64,000 nt of DNA from Thalassobius sp049116315 (GCA_049116315.1 JAGDZD010000004.1:434001-498000); one strand, 5' to 3'; counted from the first letter of the stretch, positions 15,581-24,927 are shown. Notes: a model not told the origin generated them from the letters alone. Made by a program: numbers and translations.

Positions 15581-17398
15581 TTACCCCAACCCTGCTCTGC
15601 CGTGACTGAGCGCGGATTGCAATGATTTGATAACAACAAATGCGTTGCGCAGGTGGCTGCGTTCCAGATCCGACAGCTCTGAAAGCGGCATATAGTTGTC
15701 AGGTGCCCCACCCTCTCGGATTTGACGGGCTTGGTGATTGAGCCGCGTTTCGGCGATCAGGTCATAGGCATCCAGCAAATCGCGTGCGCCGCTTTCGCTG
15801 AGCACACCGGCTGTGGCGGCCCCTTCGAGGCGCGCCCGCGTGTTGACTTGCGGCAGCTGGCTTTTCAGCGCATAGACCCGACCCAGATCGACAATGGGCA
15901 CCACACCGTTGTGTTTCATATCCAACTGGTTGCGGTGCTCGCCAGATCGGATCGTGGCAAAGCCGCGCAAAATCCCAAGGGGCGGCGTATGTTTCAGCGA
16001 ATTGCTGACCATATGGGCCACAAAGATCGAGTTCTCACCCGCCATGCGCAATGTCTCTTCCTGCAAATCCTGAAACAGGTCTGTGCTGCCGCCGATGGGA
16101 CGCAGATCAAACATCACACTGGCAAGCATCTGGGCGGTGGGATCCGGCGCAGAGATCCATTTGTGAAAATAGCCGCGCCAAACATGGCGGGGCTGGCACC
16201 ATTTGGGATTGGTGGCCATCATATCCCCTGGACAAAAGACATAGCCGCAGGTGTCGAGCCCCGCGCAAACAAATGCAGCCAACTGTGCAAAATACGCCAT
16301 GTCCTCGGGGGTGGCGGCATCATCTAGGATCAGACAATTGTCTTGATCGCTGACGCCGGTCTGTTCTTGGCGGCCTTGGCTGCCGCAGGCCAGCCATAGG
16401 TAGGGCACGGGCGCTGGCCCCAGCTTGGCCTCGCCCAATGCCAACAAGCGACGCGTTGCGGTATCGGCCACATCGGTGATCAACCGTGTGATCACTTCGT
16501 GGCGCAGGCCGCTGCCCACCAATTGCGCCAACAAATGCGGAATACGCGCTGTAACCCGCGCCATCGCTTCGGCATCAGCGGCCTGCGCAATTTCCGACAC
16601 CAATTCACCCGATGACACCGCTTGAAAACGGGTCAGATCGGTTTGGCTGATCATGCCAACCAGATGCGCGCCTTCGCAAATCGGGATGTGGCCAATCCGG
16701 CGCTCCATCATGGCATGCAAAACATCCGTGCCAAGGGCCGAAGGTGACAACGTCAAAGGGGAGTGCGTCATCACAACGGACACCGGTGTTTCAAGCGGCA
16801 GCGCCATCGCCATCGAGCGGGTCAGATCCCGCAACGTGACAATCCCCTGCAACTGATCCGCCTCGGTGACGGCCAGTGAGGAAATATGATGGTCATGCAG
16901 GCTGCGCGCGGCGGCCTGCAGGGTGGTTTCGGGTGCGCAGGTGATCGGATCAGCCGTCATCAAATCGGCCACTTTGCAGGTACTCAAATCTTGGCGCTGG
17001 GGCCGTGGGCGCCCGCGACCAAAGAACTTGCGGGCCACCGGGTCATCCGCAACCATCGCCTGAAAGTCCTGCGATGGCAGCAGCAACAGCACCGTGTCCT
17101 CAAGGGCGCGCGCCGAGGTCACCGCCACGCCGTCCCGCCCCAGACCGCGTTCCCCAAACGAGTTGCGCACCCCAAGCAGAGACACCGGCACGTCGTTTTC
17201 ATCGCGCACTTCGATCTGGCCCTGATGCACAACATAAAGGCCCGCCAACACATCCCCGCAGCTATAGATCGGCTGCCCCGCAGCAAAGCGGAGCACTTGA
17301 AAGCGGGCACTCAAAGCCCGCTGCACCGAGGCCTCCATCGCATCATAGGGGTGCAACGAGGTCAGAAAACGTAGGATATCTGGCTGTGGGGCGGACAT
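15581..17398 (-). CDS. cNMP-binding / CBS-pair / DUF294 nucleotidyltransferase protein
   Basis: A 605-residue GlnD-like regulatory protein. Residues 15-125 form a cyclic-nucleotide-binding fold (FGERGLGRDGVAV). Residues 140-265 are two CBS motifs (VADLMTADPITCAPETTL, then VVMTHSPLTLSPSALG) that usually bind adenosine nucleotides. Residues 330-450 carry the nucleotidyltransferase motif GSQGRQEQTGVSDQDN (339-354), and a DUF294 C-terminal helical domain follows. The metal-binding GS and DxD residues are present. Such proteins sit beside acetate symporter genes in many proteobacteria and are thought to sense energy state; the target is not known. It begins 242 bp downstream of the symporter stop. 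Confidence 0.9.
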   Translation of the reverse strand: MSAPQPDILRFLTSLHPYDAMEASVQRALSARFQVLRFAAGQPIYSCGDVLAGLYVVHQGQIEVRDENDVPVSLLGVRNSFGERGLGRDGVAVTSARALEDTVLLLLPSQDFQAMVADDPVARKFFGRGRPRPQRQDLSTCKVADLMTADPITCAPETTLQAAARSLHDHHISSLAVTEADQLQGIVTLRDLTRSMAMALPLETPVSVVMTHSPLTLSPSALGTDVLHAMMERRIGHIPICEGAHLVGMISQTDLTRFQAVSSGELVSEIAQAADAEAMARVTARIPHLLAQLVGSGLRHEVITRLITDVADTATRRLLALGEAKLGPAPVPYLWLACGSQGRQEQTGVSDQDNCLILDDAATPEDMAYFAQLAAFVCAGLDTCGYVFCPGDMMATNPKWCQPRHVWRGYFHKWISAPDPTAQMLASVMFDLRPIGGSTDLFQDLQEETLRMAGENSIFVAHMVSNSLKHTPPLGILRGFATIRSGEHRNQLDMKHNGVVPIVDLGRVYALKSQLPQVNTRARLEGAATAGVLSESGARDLLDAYDLIAETRLNHQARQIREGGAPDNYMPLSELSDLERSHLRNAFVVIKSLQSALSHGRAGLG

Positions 17399-17603
17399 AA
17401 AAGGCTCCGAATAAACTCAAGGATATAGGGGCTATATCGGATCGAGGAGGTGATCACTTTGACTTGGGGCAAATGAGCAATAAAGGACAAACCCTATGGT
17501 CGATTGGAGCGGCACGCACCTCTGATCAGCCCCAGTGCCCGCGACACATCTTGGAAATGGAAAAAAGCGCCCCACCCGGGTAACCAGATAGGGCGCCAGA
17601 GAT

Positions 17604-17633
17604 GGATAAGGGGCCAGTCCGAGCCCCTTATCC
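17604..17633 (-). terminator. Hairpin after the symporter gene
   Basis: GGATAAGGGG (17604-17613) and CCCCTTATCC (17624-17633) form a perfect 10-bp stem with a 10-base loop, 8 bp past the symporter stop. No U-tract follows on the minus strand, so it may be a stabilising or weakly terminating hairpin between the symporter and the DUF294 gene. Confidence 0.6.
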
Positions 17634-17640
17634 TGGGGGA

Positions 17641-19428
17641 TTAGTGATCCTGTGCCGCGCCTGCACCACGTGGAACCCGCACACTTTCAACCAACTCGAC
17701 GATGTGTTTTGGCGTCGCTTTGGTCATGCCAGCAACCGCAAAGGCCACAGCAAAGTTGATCGCAGCGCCAATCGCACCGAAGGAGGTGGATTTCACAGTG
17801 CCCAACAGCGGATCTGCATCAGTGAAGCTGTTGGTGTCAGGGATAAAGAACCACCCCTTGTGCAGGAAGATATAGATCAGGGTGACGGTCAGACCGGCCA
17901 ACATGCCCGCAACCGCGCCCACGTTGTTGATCTTGGTCGAGAAGATCCCCATCATCAGCGCCGGGAAGATCGAAGCCGCTGCCAAACCAAAGGCCAGAGC
18001 CACAGTTTGCGCCGCAAAGCCAGGAGGGTTGAGACCCAGATAGGTCGCCACACAGATCGCCACGGCCATTGCAATACGCGCGGACAACAACTCGCCTTTT
18101 TCCGAAATCTTCGGATTGACCGAGCCTTTGATCAGATCGTGCGATACCGCCGAGGAAATCGCCAGCAACAGACCCGCCGCTGTGGACAGAGCCGCCGCAA
18201 GACCACCTGCGGCCACAAGGCCAATGACCCAGCTTGGCAAGTTTGCGATCTCAGGGTTGGCCAGAACCAAGATGTCTCGGTTGAACTTGGTCAACTCGTT
18301 GCCACTCCAGCCTTTTTCCGCCGCCATCGCCTGCATGTCAGCCGATTTGTCGTTGTAGTACTGAATGGCACCGTCGCCGTTCTTGTCTTCCCAACCCAGC
18401 AGGCCGGTCTTTTCCCAGGTCGACATCCAAGCATAGCGCTCTTCGTTTTCGATCTGTTGCACGGTCACAGCGCCACCGTTGATTCCGCCATTTGGCCACA
18501 TCATTTCAGTGATGTTCAACCGCGCCATCGCCCCAACAGCCGGAGCCGTCAGATAGAGCAGAGCAATAAACACCAGCGCCCAACCCGCAGACCAACGTGC
18601 GTCAGCCACTTTGGGAACGGTGAAAAAGCGCATGATGACATGTGGCAAACCCGCAGTACCAATCATCAGTGACAGGGTGAACAGCACCATGTTGAAGGTA
18701 TCGGCGTGATGCGCGGTGTATTCGTTAAAGCCCAACTCGCGCACAATCGCGTCCAGCTTGGCCAACAATGGTTCGCTGCTGGCAGCGTGATCGCCAAACA
18801 GACCCAAAGCAGGGATCGGATTGCCGGTCAGTTGCAACGAGATGAAGATGGCCGGAATGGTATAGGCCATGATCAACACAACGTATTGGGCCACTTGGGT
18901 GTAGGTCACACCTTTCATGCCGCCAAACACCGCATAGGCAAATACAACCACGGCGCCAATCAACAGACCTGTGGTGTTGTCAACTTCGAGGAAGCGGCCA
19001 AAGGCCACGCCAACACCGGTCATTTGACCAATCACATAGGTGGTAGAGGCCACGATCAGACAGATCACCGCCACCAGACGGGCGGTGGGGCTGTAGAAAC
19101 GATCACCGATAAATTCGGACACGGTGAACTTACCAAACTTGCGCAGATAAGGCGCCAGCAACAGAGCCAGCAGAACATACCCGCCGGTCCAGCCCATCAG
19201 GAAGGACGAGTTGTCATAGCCGGTAAAGGCAATCAGACCTGCCATCGAGATGAACGAAGCCGCAGACATCCAGTCCGCCGCAGTGGCCATACCGTTGGTG
19301 ACCGGGTGCACGCCACGACCGGCTGCGTAGAATTCAGAGGTCGAGCCGGCACGGGCCCAAATCGCGATCCCGATGTAGAGCGCAAAAGACGCGCCCACAA
19401 ACAGGAGGTTAATGGTAAACTGATCCAT
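17641..19428 (-). CDS. Sodium:solute symporter, VC_2705 (ActP-like) subfamily
   Basis: A 595-residue SSS-family permease with about 13 membrane helices. Family signatures include GRGVHPVTNGMATAADWMSA in helix 1-2 and GGLAAALSTAAGLLLAIS near the C terminus. A long non-membrane loop (about 330-395) includes DKNGDGAIQYYN, an EF-hand-like calcium loop. It is the large subunit of a two-gene transporter with the DUF4212 protein, whose gene ends 2 bp upstream. With acs and adk upstream, acetate or another short organic acid is the likely substrate, taken up with sodium. Confidence 0.9.
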   Translation of the reverse strand: MDQFTINLLFVGASFALYIGIAIWARAGSTSEFYAAGRGVHPVTNGMATAADWMSAASFISMAGLIAFTGYDNSSFLMGWTGGYVLLALLLAPYLRKFGKFTVSEFIGDRFYSPTARLVAVICLIVASTTYVIGQMTGVGVAFGRFLEVDNTTGLLIGAVVVFAYAVFGGMKGVTYTQVAQYVVLIMAYTIPAIFISLQLTGNPIPALGLFGDHAASSEPLLAKLDAIVRELGFNEYTAHHADTFNMVLFTLSLMIGTAGLPHVIMRFFTVPKVADARWSAGWALVFIALLYLTAPAVGAMARLNITEMMWPNGGINGGAVTVQQIENEERYAWMSTWEKTGLLGWEDKNGDGAIQYYNDKSADMQAMAAEKGWSGNELTKFNRDILVLANPEIANLPSWVIGLVAAGGLAAALSTAAGLLLAISSAVSHDLIKGSVNPKISEKGELLSARIAMAVAICVATYLGLNPPGFAAQTVALAFGLAAASIFPALMMGIFSTKINNVGAVAGMLAGLTVTLIYIFLHKGWFFIPDTNSFTDADPLLGTVKSTSFGAIGAAINFAVAFAVAGMTKATPKHIVELVESVRVPRGAGAAQDH

Positions 19429-19430
19429 GG

Positions 19431-19712
19431 TTATTCCTCCTCAACGCCGAATTCACGGTCCAGCTTGTTCATGCGCCAGGCGTAGTTAAAGATCAGTGCC
19501 AGAAACACCAAGATGCTGCCTTGCTGGGCAAACCAGAACCCAAGATCGGTGCCGCCAACGGCGATGCCCGACAACAAAGGGCGCAGCAAAATGCCAAAGC
19601 CAAATGAGACAACAGCCCAGATAATCAAGCTGATAAAGATAATGCGTAGGTTCGCCGACCAATATGTCCGGTCGGTGGCTTCAGACACATTTGCAGTGTT
19701 TTGATCCGCCAT
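19431..19712 (-). CDS. DUF4212 small subunit of sodium/solute symporter
   Basis: A 93-residue protein with two membrane helices (about 22-45 and 57-80) and motif RPLLSGIAVGGTDLGFWFAQQ, typical of the DUF4212 partner of VC_2705-type symporters. GGAGGACCC precedes the ATG. It is only 2 bp from the symporter gene and is thought to be needed for its assembly or activity. Confidence 0.92.
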   Translation of the reverse strand: MADQNTANVSEATDRTYWSANLRIIFISLIIWAVVSFGFGILLRPLLSGIAVGGTDLGFWFAQQGSILVFLALIFNYAWRMNKLDREFGVEEE

Positions 19713-19768
19713 TGCGGGTCCTCCTCTTCCTCCGTTGCTCTGGCAGTCCCCCTGCCAGAAAAGTGCTC

Positions 19769-20452
19769 TTAGGCCGTCGCCTGTGTGACGATGGCTGTCA
19801 GGTCTTTGGCAATCACGTCGATGTCCCCCATCGCGTTGATTGTCTTCAGCACGCCCTGCATTTCGTAATAGGAAATCAGCGGCGCTGTCTGGGCGTGATA
19901 TGCCTCAAGCCGCGATCCCACGGTTTCAGCGTTGTCATCAGCGCGACGTTTGAAATCGCTGCCCCCACATTTGTCACAGGTGCCTTCGGCTGCGGGCTGC
20001 TTAAAGCTGTCGTGATAGCCTTCGCCACAGGTGCCACAGGTGTAGCGGCCAGAAATCCGTGTCACCATCGCGGCATCATCCACCTCTAGGCTGATGGCGG
20101 CATTGATGCGCTGACCTGTGCTGGTCAACAGATCGTCAAGCGCCTCGGCCTGAACAGTGGTGCGTGGAAACCCGTCCAAGATCACCCCTTTGGCGCAATC
20201 AGGTTCCGCCAATCGATCCCGCAGGATGGCGATCACAATGTAATCGCTGACCAGATCTCCGGCCTCCATCACCTCTTTGGCCATCAGGCCAGCCTCGGTT
20301 TTGGTAGCCACAGCGGCGCGCAGCAGGTCACCAGTGGACAATTGCACCAAACCAAATTGCTCTTCGAGCATCCGGGCTTGGGTGCCTTTGCCAGCCCCCG
20401 GAGGGCCCAGCAAGATCAAGACGGCGGGGGTTGTTTGTACAGCAACATCCAT
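19769..20452 (-). CDS. adk: Adenylate kinase, zinc-LID type
   Basis: A 227-residue long-form adenylate kinase: P-loop GPPGAGKGTQ (16-25), AMP-binding FPRTT (95-99) and a LID with four zinc ligands (Cys139, Cys142, Cys159, Cys162). It catalyses AMP + ATP to 2 ADP in the cytoplasm. It begins 5 bp after the acs stop and precedes the symporter genes. Since acetyl-CoA synthetase releases AMP, this copy is well placed to recycle it. The housekeeping adk is normally in the ribosomal protein cluster, so this is probably a second paralogue. Confidence 0.93.
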   Translation of the reverse strand: MDVAVQTTPAVLILLGPPGAGKGTQARMLEEQFGLVQLSTGDLLRAAVATKTEAGLMAKEVMEAGDLVSDYIVIAILRDRLAEPDCAKGVILDGFPRTTVQAEALDDLLTSTGQRINAAISLEVDDAAMVTRISGRYTCGTCGEGYHDSFKQPAAEGTCDKCGGSDFKRRADDNAETVGSRLEAYHAQTAPLISYYEMQGVLKTINAMGDIDVIAKDLTAIVTQATA

Positions 20453-20457
20453 GGCGA

Positions 20458-22434
20458 TTACCCTTTGTTCATCCGGTTGGCGATCAGCTCATCCACAACG
20501 CTTGGATCCGCCAAGGTTGAGGTGTCGCCAAGGGCGGCAAAGTCATCCTCGGCAATTTTGCGCAGGATCCGGCGCATGATTTTGCCCGAGCGGGTTTTGG
20601 GCAAACCCGGCGCCCATTGGATCAAATCAGGAGAGGCAATCGGCCCGATTTCGGTCCGCACCCACGTGCGCAGCTCTTTATAAAGCGCCTCGCTCGGCTC
20701 AACCCCGTTCATCAAGGTGACATAGCAATAGATGCCCTGCCCTTTGACCGCATGCGGATAGCCAACAACCGCTGCTTCGGCCACTTGCTTATGCGCCACA
20801 AGCGCGCTTTCCACTTCGGCGGTGCCCATCCGGTGACCAGAGACGTTGATCACGTCATCCACACGGCCGGTGATCCAGAAATCACCATCTTCGTCGCGAC
20901 GACAGCCATCCCCGGCAAAATAATAGCCTTTGTAATCCGAAAAATAGGTCTTCTCGAACCGCTCGTGGTCGCCCCAGATGGTGCGCATCTGTCCGGGCCA
21001 GCTGTCAGCGATGCACAGCACACCTTCGGCGGGAACTGTGTCAATCTCGGTGCCCGCAGTTGGGTCAAGCACAACCGGTTTCACACCAAAAAACGGCTTC
21101 ATCGCGGAACCGGGTTTCAGGCCATGCGCCCCGGGCAGCGGGGTCATCATGTGGCCGCCAGTTTCGGTCTGCCACCACGTGTCCACGATCGGGCAATTGC
21201 CCTTGCCGACATTGTCATTGTACCAATTCCACGCCTCGGGATTGATTGGTTCCCCCACCGATCCAAGAACCTTCAGGTCTGACAGGTCGTATTTTTCAAC
21301 AAACGACGTGCCCTGCCCCATCAACGCGCGAATGGCGGTGGGCGCGGTGTAAAACTGGTTCACCTTGTGCTTTTCGCACACCGCCCAGAAACGACCGGCA
21401 TCGGGATAGGTGGGCACACCTTCGAACATCACCGTGGTGGCGCCATTGGCCAGCGGGCCATAAACAATATAGCTGTGACCCGTGACCCAGCCGACATCGG
21501 CCGTACACCAGAACACATCCCCATCTTGGTAATCAAACACCACTTCGTGGGTCAGCGACGCATAGGTGAGATATCCGCCTGTTGAATGCACAACCCCTTT
21601 GGGTTGACCGGTCGAGCCGGAAGTGTACAGGATGAACAACGGATCCTCGGCGTTCATTTCCGCCGGTTCAAAGCTTGCAGCCGCCTCTTGCGCCAAAGCG
21701 TTGTAATCATAATCCCGGCCATCAACCCAAGTGGTTTGACCACCAGTGCGCTTGACCACCAGACATTTCACCGTGTCTTTGCAATGCAACAAGGCTTCGT
21801 CAGCATTGGATTTCAATGGCGTCTGGCGGCCACCCCGTGGGGCGTAATCCGCGGTGATCACCACTTTGGCGTCGCTGCCATTGATCCGTGCAGACAGGGC
21901 ATCCGGGCTGAAACCGGCAAACACGATCGAATGAATGGCGCCGATCCGGGCACAGGCCAACATCGCAAAGGCCGCTTCGGGGATCATCGGCATATAGATG
22001 ACCACACGGTCGCCTTTGGTCACGCCCAGATCACTGAGGATGTTTGCCATTTTGCAAACGCTGCTGTGCAACTGGGTATAGGTGATGTGCTGGGCCGGTT
22101 CCTCGATACTATCAGGTTCAAAGATAATGGCCGTCTGATCGCCCCGGGTTTCCAAATGGCGGTCGATACAGTTGGCCGCAACGTTCAGCGTGCCATCTTC
22201 GTACCATTTGATATCGATGTTGCCGGGGGCAAAGCTGGTGTTTTTAACCTTGGTATAGGGTTTGATCCAATCAAGACGCTGACCCTGCTCTGCCCAAAAG
22301 GCATCTGGATCTGCCATCGAGGCTGCGTACATCTGATCATATTTGGCGGCATCGACATGGGCCGTAGCAGCAAATTTGGGTGACACCGGATACACCGATT
22401 GCACCGGATTTTCAGCAAGCTTTTCAGCAGTCAT
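20458..22434 (-). CDS. acs: Acetyl-CoA synthetase (AMP-forming)
   Basis: The ATG at 22434 (MTAEKLAENPVQSVYPVS) has GGGAGG eight to nine bases upstream and gives 658 residues, the family length; a TTG 45 bp upstream is unlikely. The AMP-binding motif YTSGSTGQPKG and the C-terminal GLPKTRSGKIMRRILRK are intact. The latter holds the lysine that protein acetyltransferases modify to switch the enzyme off. It makes acetyl-CoA from acetate, ATP and CoA. It leads a unit acs-adk-DUF4212-symporter. The upstream gap holds a long dyad at 22552-22582. Confidence 0.96.
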   Translation of the reverse strand: MTAEKLAENPVQSVYPVSPKFAATAHVDAAKYDQMYAASMADPDAFWAEQGQRLDWIKPYTKVKNTSFAPGNIDIKWYEDGTLNVAANCIDRHLETRGDQTAIIFEPDSIEEPAQHITYTQLHSSVCKMANILSDLGVTKGDRVVIYMPMIPEAAFAMLACARIGAIHSIVFAGFSPDALSARINGSDAKVVITADYAPRGGRQTPLKSNADEALLHCKDTVKCLVVKRTGGQTTWVDGRDYDYNALAQEAAASFEPAEMNAEDPLFILYTSGSTGQPKGVVHSTGGYLTYASLTHEVVFDYQDGDVFWCTADVGWVTGHSYIVYGPLANGATTVMFEGVPTYPDAGRFWAVCEKHKVNQFYTAPTAIRALMGQGTSFVEKYDLSDLKVLGSVGEPINPEAWNWYNDNVGKGNCPIVDTWWQTETGGHMMTPLPGAHGLKPGSAMKPFFGVKPVVLDPTAGTEIDTVPAEGVLCIADSWPGQMRTIWGDHERFEKTYFSDYKGYYFAGDGCRRDEDGDFWITGRVDDVINVSGHRMGTAEVESALVAHKQVAEAAVVGYPHAVKGQGIYCYVTLMNGVEPSEALYKELRTWVRTEIGPIASPDLIQWAPGLPKTRSGKIMRRILRKIAEDDFAALGDTSTLADPSVVDELIANRMNKG

Positions 22435-22792
22435 AAACAGGATCCTCCCTTGATCGTAAACCCATTGCCCATCGGACAATGACCTCTGTGACCGAGTATT
22501 TACGCGGTTGATCCGGATGATACCGATTGTAGAAAAGAAATAAATAAGCTCATGAATTTGAACAGTTAATCTGTAAATTCATTTTCCAACAATCACGAAT
22601 TTTGTAAATTTTTTGGCCTACACAGCCGCAAACCCCTTAATTTGTTCAGGATTTGAAAAGCTGTATATCAGGTCCGTATTTCTGGGTAGCGCAAACAAAT
22701 TGCGCCCAAGCTGCCCCAACGGCAGGCCTGTGACAATTCGCGCACAGGCTGACACACAGCCCGTTACCGCCAACACAAAGCGAATTCGAAAA
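22435..22792. other. 358-bp gap upstream of acs (likely acs promoter region)
   Basis: No credible gene is seen. The part near 22540-22615 is strongly AT-rich and contains the dyad described at 22552-22582 and a second small one, AATTT tgt AAATT, near 22599-22611. The part next to the glycosyltransferase stop (22640-22792) shows nothing I can name. Confidence 0.5.
22552..22582. promoter_or_regulatory. Long dyad upstream of acs
   Basis: ATGAATTT-ga-ACAG-ttaat-CTGT-AAATTCAT: 12 of 12 arm bases pair, with a 2-base asymmetry on the left and a 5-base centre. It lies about 118 bp upstream of the acs start. It may be a regulator site or, less likely, the end signal of the glycosyltransferase transcript; no U-tract follows on the minus strand. 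Confidence 0.45.
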
Positions 22793-23680
22793 TCAGAGCA
22801 AGCTGCGCAGCGCTTCAGGAATCATGACCCGGAACGGGGCTTTGTTCATCACGCCGTGATCCACAACGGTCTTTTTACCCGAGGAGCGCACCGCCCCCTG
22901 AAGTGCAGTTGCCGCCGCTTCAAACCCTGCCTCAACCGGCATGTCAGCTGCGGTTTGGAACAGCGCAAATTCCTTATTGCGGATCATTTCTGAATCCGAC
23001 CAGTTGATCCAAAATCGCTTTCCAAGATCCAGCGGATCTTGCGAGGCGTCGTTCTGCTTTTTGGATTGATCCACGATTTCTTTGCGCTCAGCCATCCGCG
23101 CCGCATAATCAGGCGTCACATAGTGCAGATGGAACAGCACCAGATCGGGATCGATGGTAAACTGACCACGCTGCAACCCATGCCCGCCAACGGTATAGAC
23201 CACGCGGTCTTTCACAATGCAGGGCTTGGTGTATTTGGCGCTGAGCATGGCCTGAGGGTGGGCCTGCAACACATGGCTGTCGATCTGCGCGTCTGGTGTT
23301 GGGATCAGGTTTAATCCCACCGGCGAGAGCGCCACCGTATCCGCTTGGCTTTGCTCTAGATGACTGAGCAACCCATCCCCTTTGCCGACATAGGCGATCA
23401 ACTCGTCTACATCAGTGCAAATCACCCGATCATAAAAGGCCAGCAACCCATTGGTCAGCCCGCCCAGCAGATCCCAACGGCGCCGCGTCAGATCAAGCGT
23501 GACCTCGTCGCGGGGCACATCAATGACGTTACACCCGGCCGCAATTTCATGAATCTTGGGGTCCCCACCGTGGTTCAGGATGTAGAGGCTGCGGCGATCA
23601 ACGTATTGCGCATTGTGCTGCACCCACTTGTCCAGCAACCAATAGTCACGCCAGACCATTGTGACAAACGCCAACCGCAT
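22793..23680 (-). CDS. Glycosyltransferase family 2-like protein (DUF/GT92-type fold)
   Basis: The ATG at 23680 (MRLAFVTMVWRDYWLLDKW) is chosen because AGGAG lies seven bases upstream; it gives 295 residues. The sequence has a GT-A type core: LYILNHGGDP, then VICTDVDELIAYVGKGD with the metal-binding DxD at TDVDE, and a conserved LFHLHYVTPDYAARM. Such proteins transfer a sugar from a nucleotide donor to cell-surface or storage molecules, but neither donor nor acceptor can be told. It has no membrane segment. It stands alone between acs and a DUF2061 gene. Confidence 0.75.
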   Translation of the reverse strand: MRLAFVTMVWRDYWLLDKWVQHNAQYVDRRSLYILNHGGDPKIHEIAAGCNVIDVPRDEVTLDLTRRRWDLLGGLTNGLLAFYDRVICTDVDELIAYVGKGDGLLSHLEQSQADTVALSPVGLNLIPTPDAQIDSHVLQAHPQAMLSAKYTKPCIVKDRVVYTVGGHGLQRGQFTIDPDLVLFHLHYVTPDYAARMAERKEIVDQSKKQNDASQDPLDLGKRFWINWSDSEMIRNKEFALFQTAADMPVEAGFEAAATALQGAVRSSGKKTVVDHGVMNKAPFRVMIPEALRSLL

Positions 23681-23761
23681 ACCCATACTCCTGTTTCCAT
23701 TCAGGGGGTTGGGTAGCATGGAACCGACAAGTCTCCCAGAAAAAATCACGCAAAAGGGGGC

Positions 23762-23962
23762 TTAAAGCCGCCCCCAGGCGATCCGGGCCCACACCCGCTC
23801 ATAGAGGAAATAGGTCACCAAACTGATCACAGTGGACGCCAAGGCCAACGCCCCACCCTGAGACCAAGAGCCAGTGAACATATACCCAAGACCCGTCATC
23901 ATCACCAAGCCCAAGCCTTGCCAACAGATTGCTTTGATGATGGTGCGCAGACAGGTTTCCAT
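23762..23962 (-). CDS. DUF2061 small membrane protein
   Basis: The ATG at 23962, preceded by AGAGG, gives 66 residues: METCLRTIIKAICWQGLGLV..., two membrane helices and an ending YERVWARIAWG. This matches the short DUF2061 family. A longer frame upstream (to 24172) is antisense to the regulator gene and is not used. The function is unknown. Confidence 0.8.
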   Translation of the reverse strand: METCLRTIIKAICWQGLGLVMMTGLGYMFTGSWSQGGALALASTVISLVTYFLYERVWARIAWGRL

Positions 23963-24066
23963 AGAGCCTCTTGTGACTTTCTTTGCGATCACACTAGCGT
24001 GATCCCTGCGGGCGTGACATTCTGCGTTTGGGCGACATTTTTCGCCAATGTTTAGAAAAGTAAACA

Positions 24067-24927
24067 ATGCAGGCAAAAACCGACAAACGTGACAGAGCAG
24101 AGATTTTTCGTGAACGCCTGATCCGCGCCATGGAAACCGCACAGCTGAACCGCAGCGCTTTGGCGCGCGCAACAGATGTGAACCGCTCGACCATCTCGCA
24201 GCTTTTGGATGCCGAGGCCTGCCGTCTGCCCAATGCGCATCTCACAGCGGAATGCGCCCGCGCGCTTGGGGTCAGCTCGGATTGGTTGCTGGGCCTGACC
24301 GATCGCCCTGAACGCCCCGGGGATCTGATTGCAGCGTCAATGCAGATGACCCAAGCCGAGCGCAGCTCGTCCGATGAATAGCTCTTGGATTGGCACCGTG
24401 AGGCGTCGGGATATAAAATCCGCCATGTGCCAGCCACCCTGCCGGATGTGCTGAAAACCGAAGCCGTGGTGCGCTGGGAATACGAGGCGTTTCTTGGCAA
24501 AACGCCTGATCAGGCCTTTGGCGCGATGCAGGACAAAATCGATTGGCTGCGCACGGGAAGCTCTGACTATGAAATTGCCATTCCTCTGCACGAGCTTGAA
24601 GCCTTTGCTGCGGGCGCTGGCTACTATCAGGGGTTAAGCCGCGCAGCCCGCGCTGAACAATTGGACCATCTGATCAGCGAATGCGATGCCCTCTTTCCCT
24701 CGCTGCGGCTCTATCTGTTCAATGCACGCCGTCAGTTCAGTGCTCCGCTGACCCTGTTTGGGCCTTTGGTTGGGGTGATCTATGTCGGTAAGTTCTATTT
24801 GGCCTTCCGAGAGTCGGGACGGATCAAAACCTTGACCGAACATTTTGATTGGCTGGTCCGCGAAGCCGAGGTTGATGCCCGCAACGCCGCCAAACATATT
24901 GCTGAGCTGCGCCAGCGTTTGCTTTAA
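24067..24927 (+). pseudogene. XRE-family transcriptional regulator interrupted by in-frame TAG
   Basis: The frame runs from the ATG at 24067 through residue 104, meets TAG at 24379-24381, and continues in the same frame without shift to 24927, about 286 codons in all. The first part is a Cro/C1-type helix-turn-helix (FRERLIRAMETAQLNRSALA, then VNRSTISQLLD). The second part (LLDWHREASGYKIRHVPATL...) is the C-terminal domain normally joined to it. There is no ribosome-binding site or good start after the stop. A single C-to-T change in a CAG or G-to-T in a GAG codon would explain the break. A free 104-residue DNA-binding fragment could still be made. Confidence 0.75.

Noticed and set aside
17602..18672. 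Open frame of 356 codons on the plus strand opposite the symporter
   Set aside because: Antisense to an intact membrane transporter; composition Arg/His/Gln-rich and no start signal.
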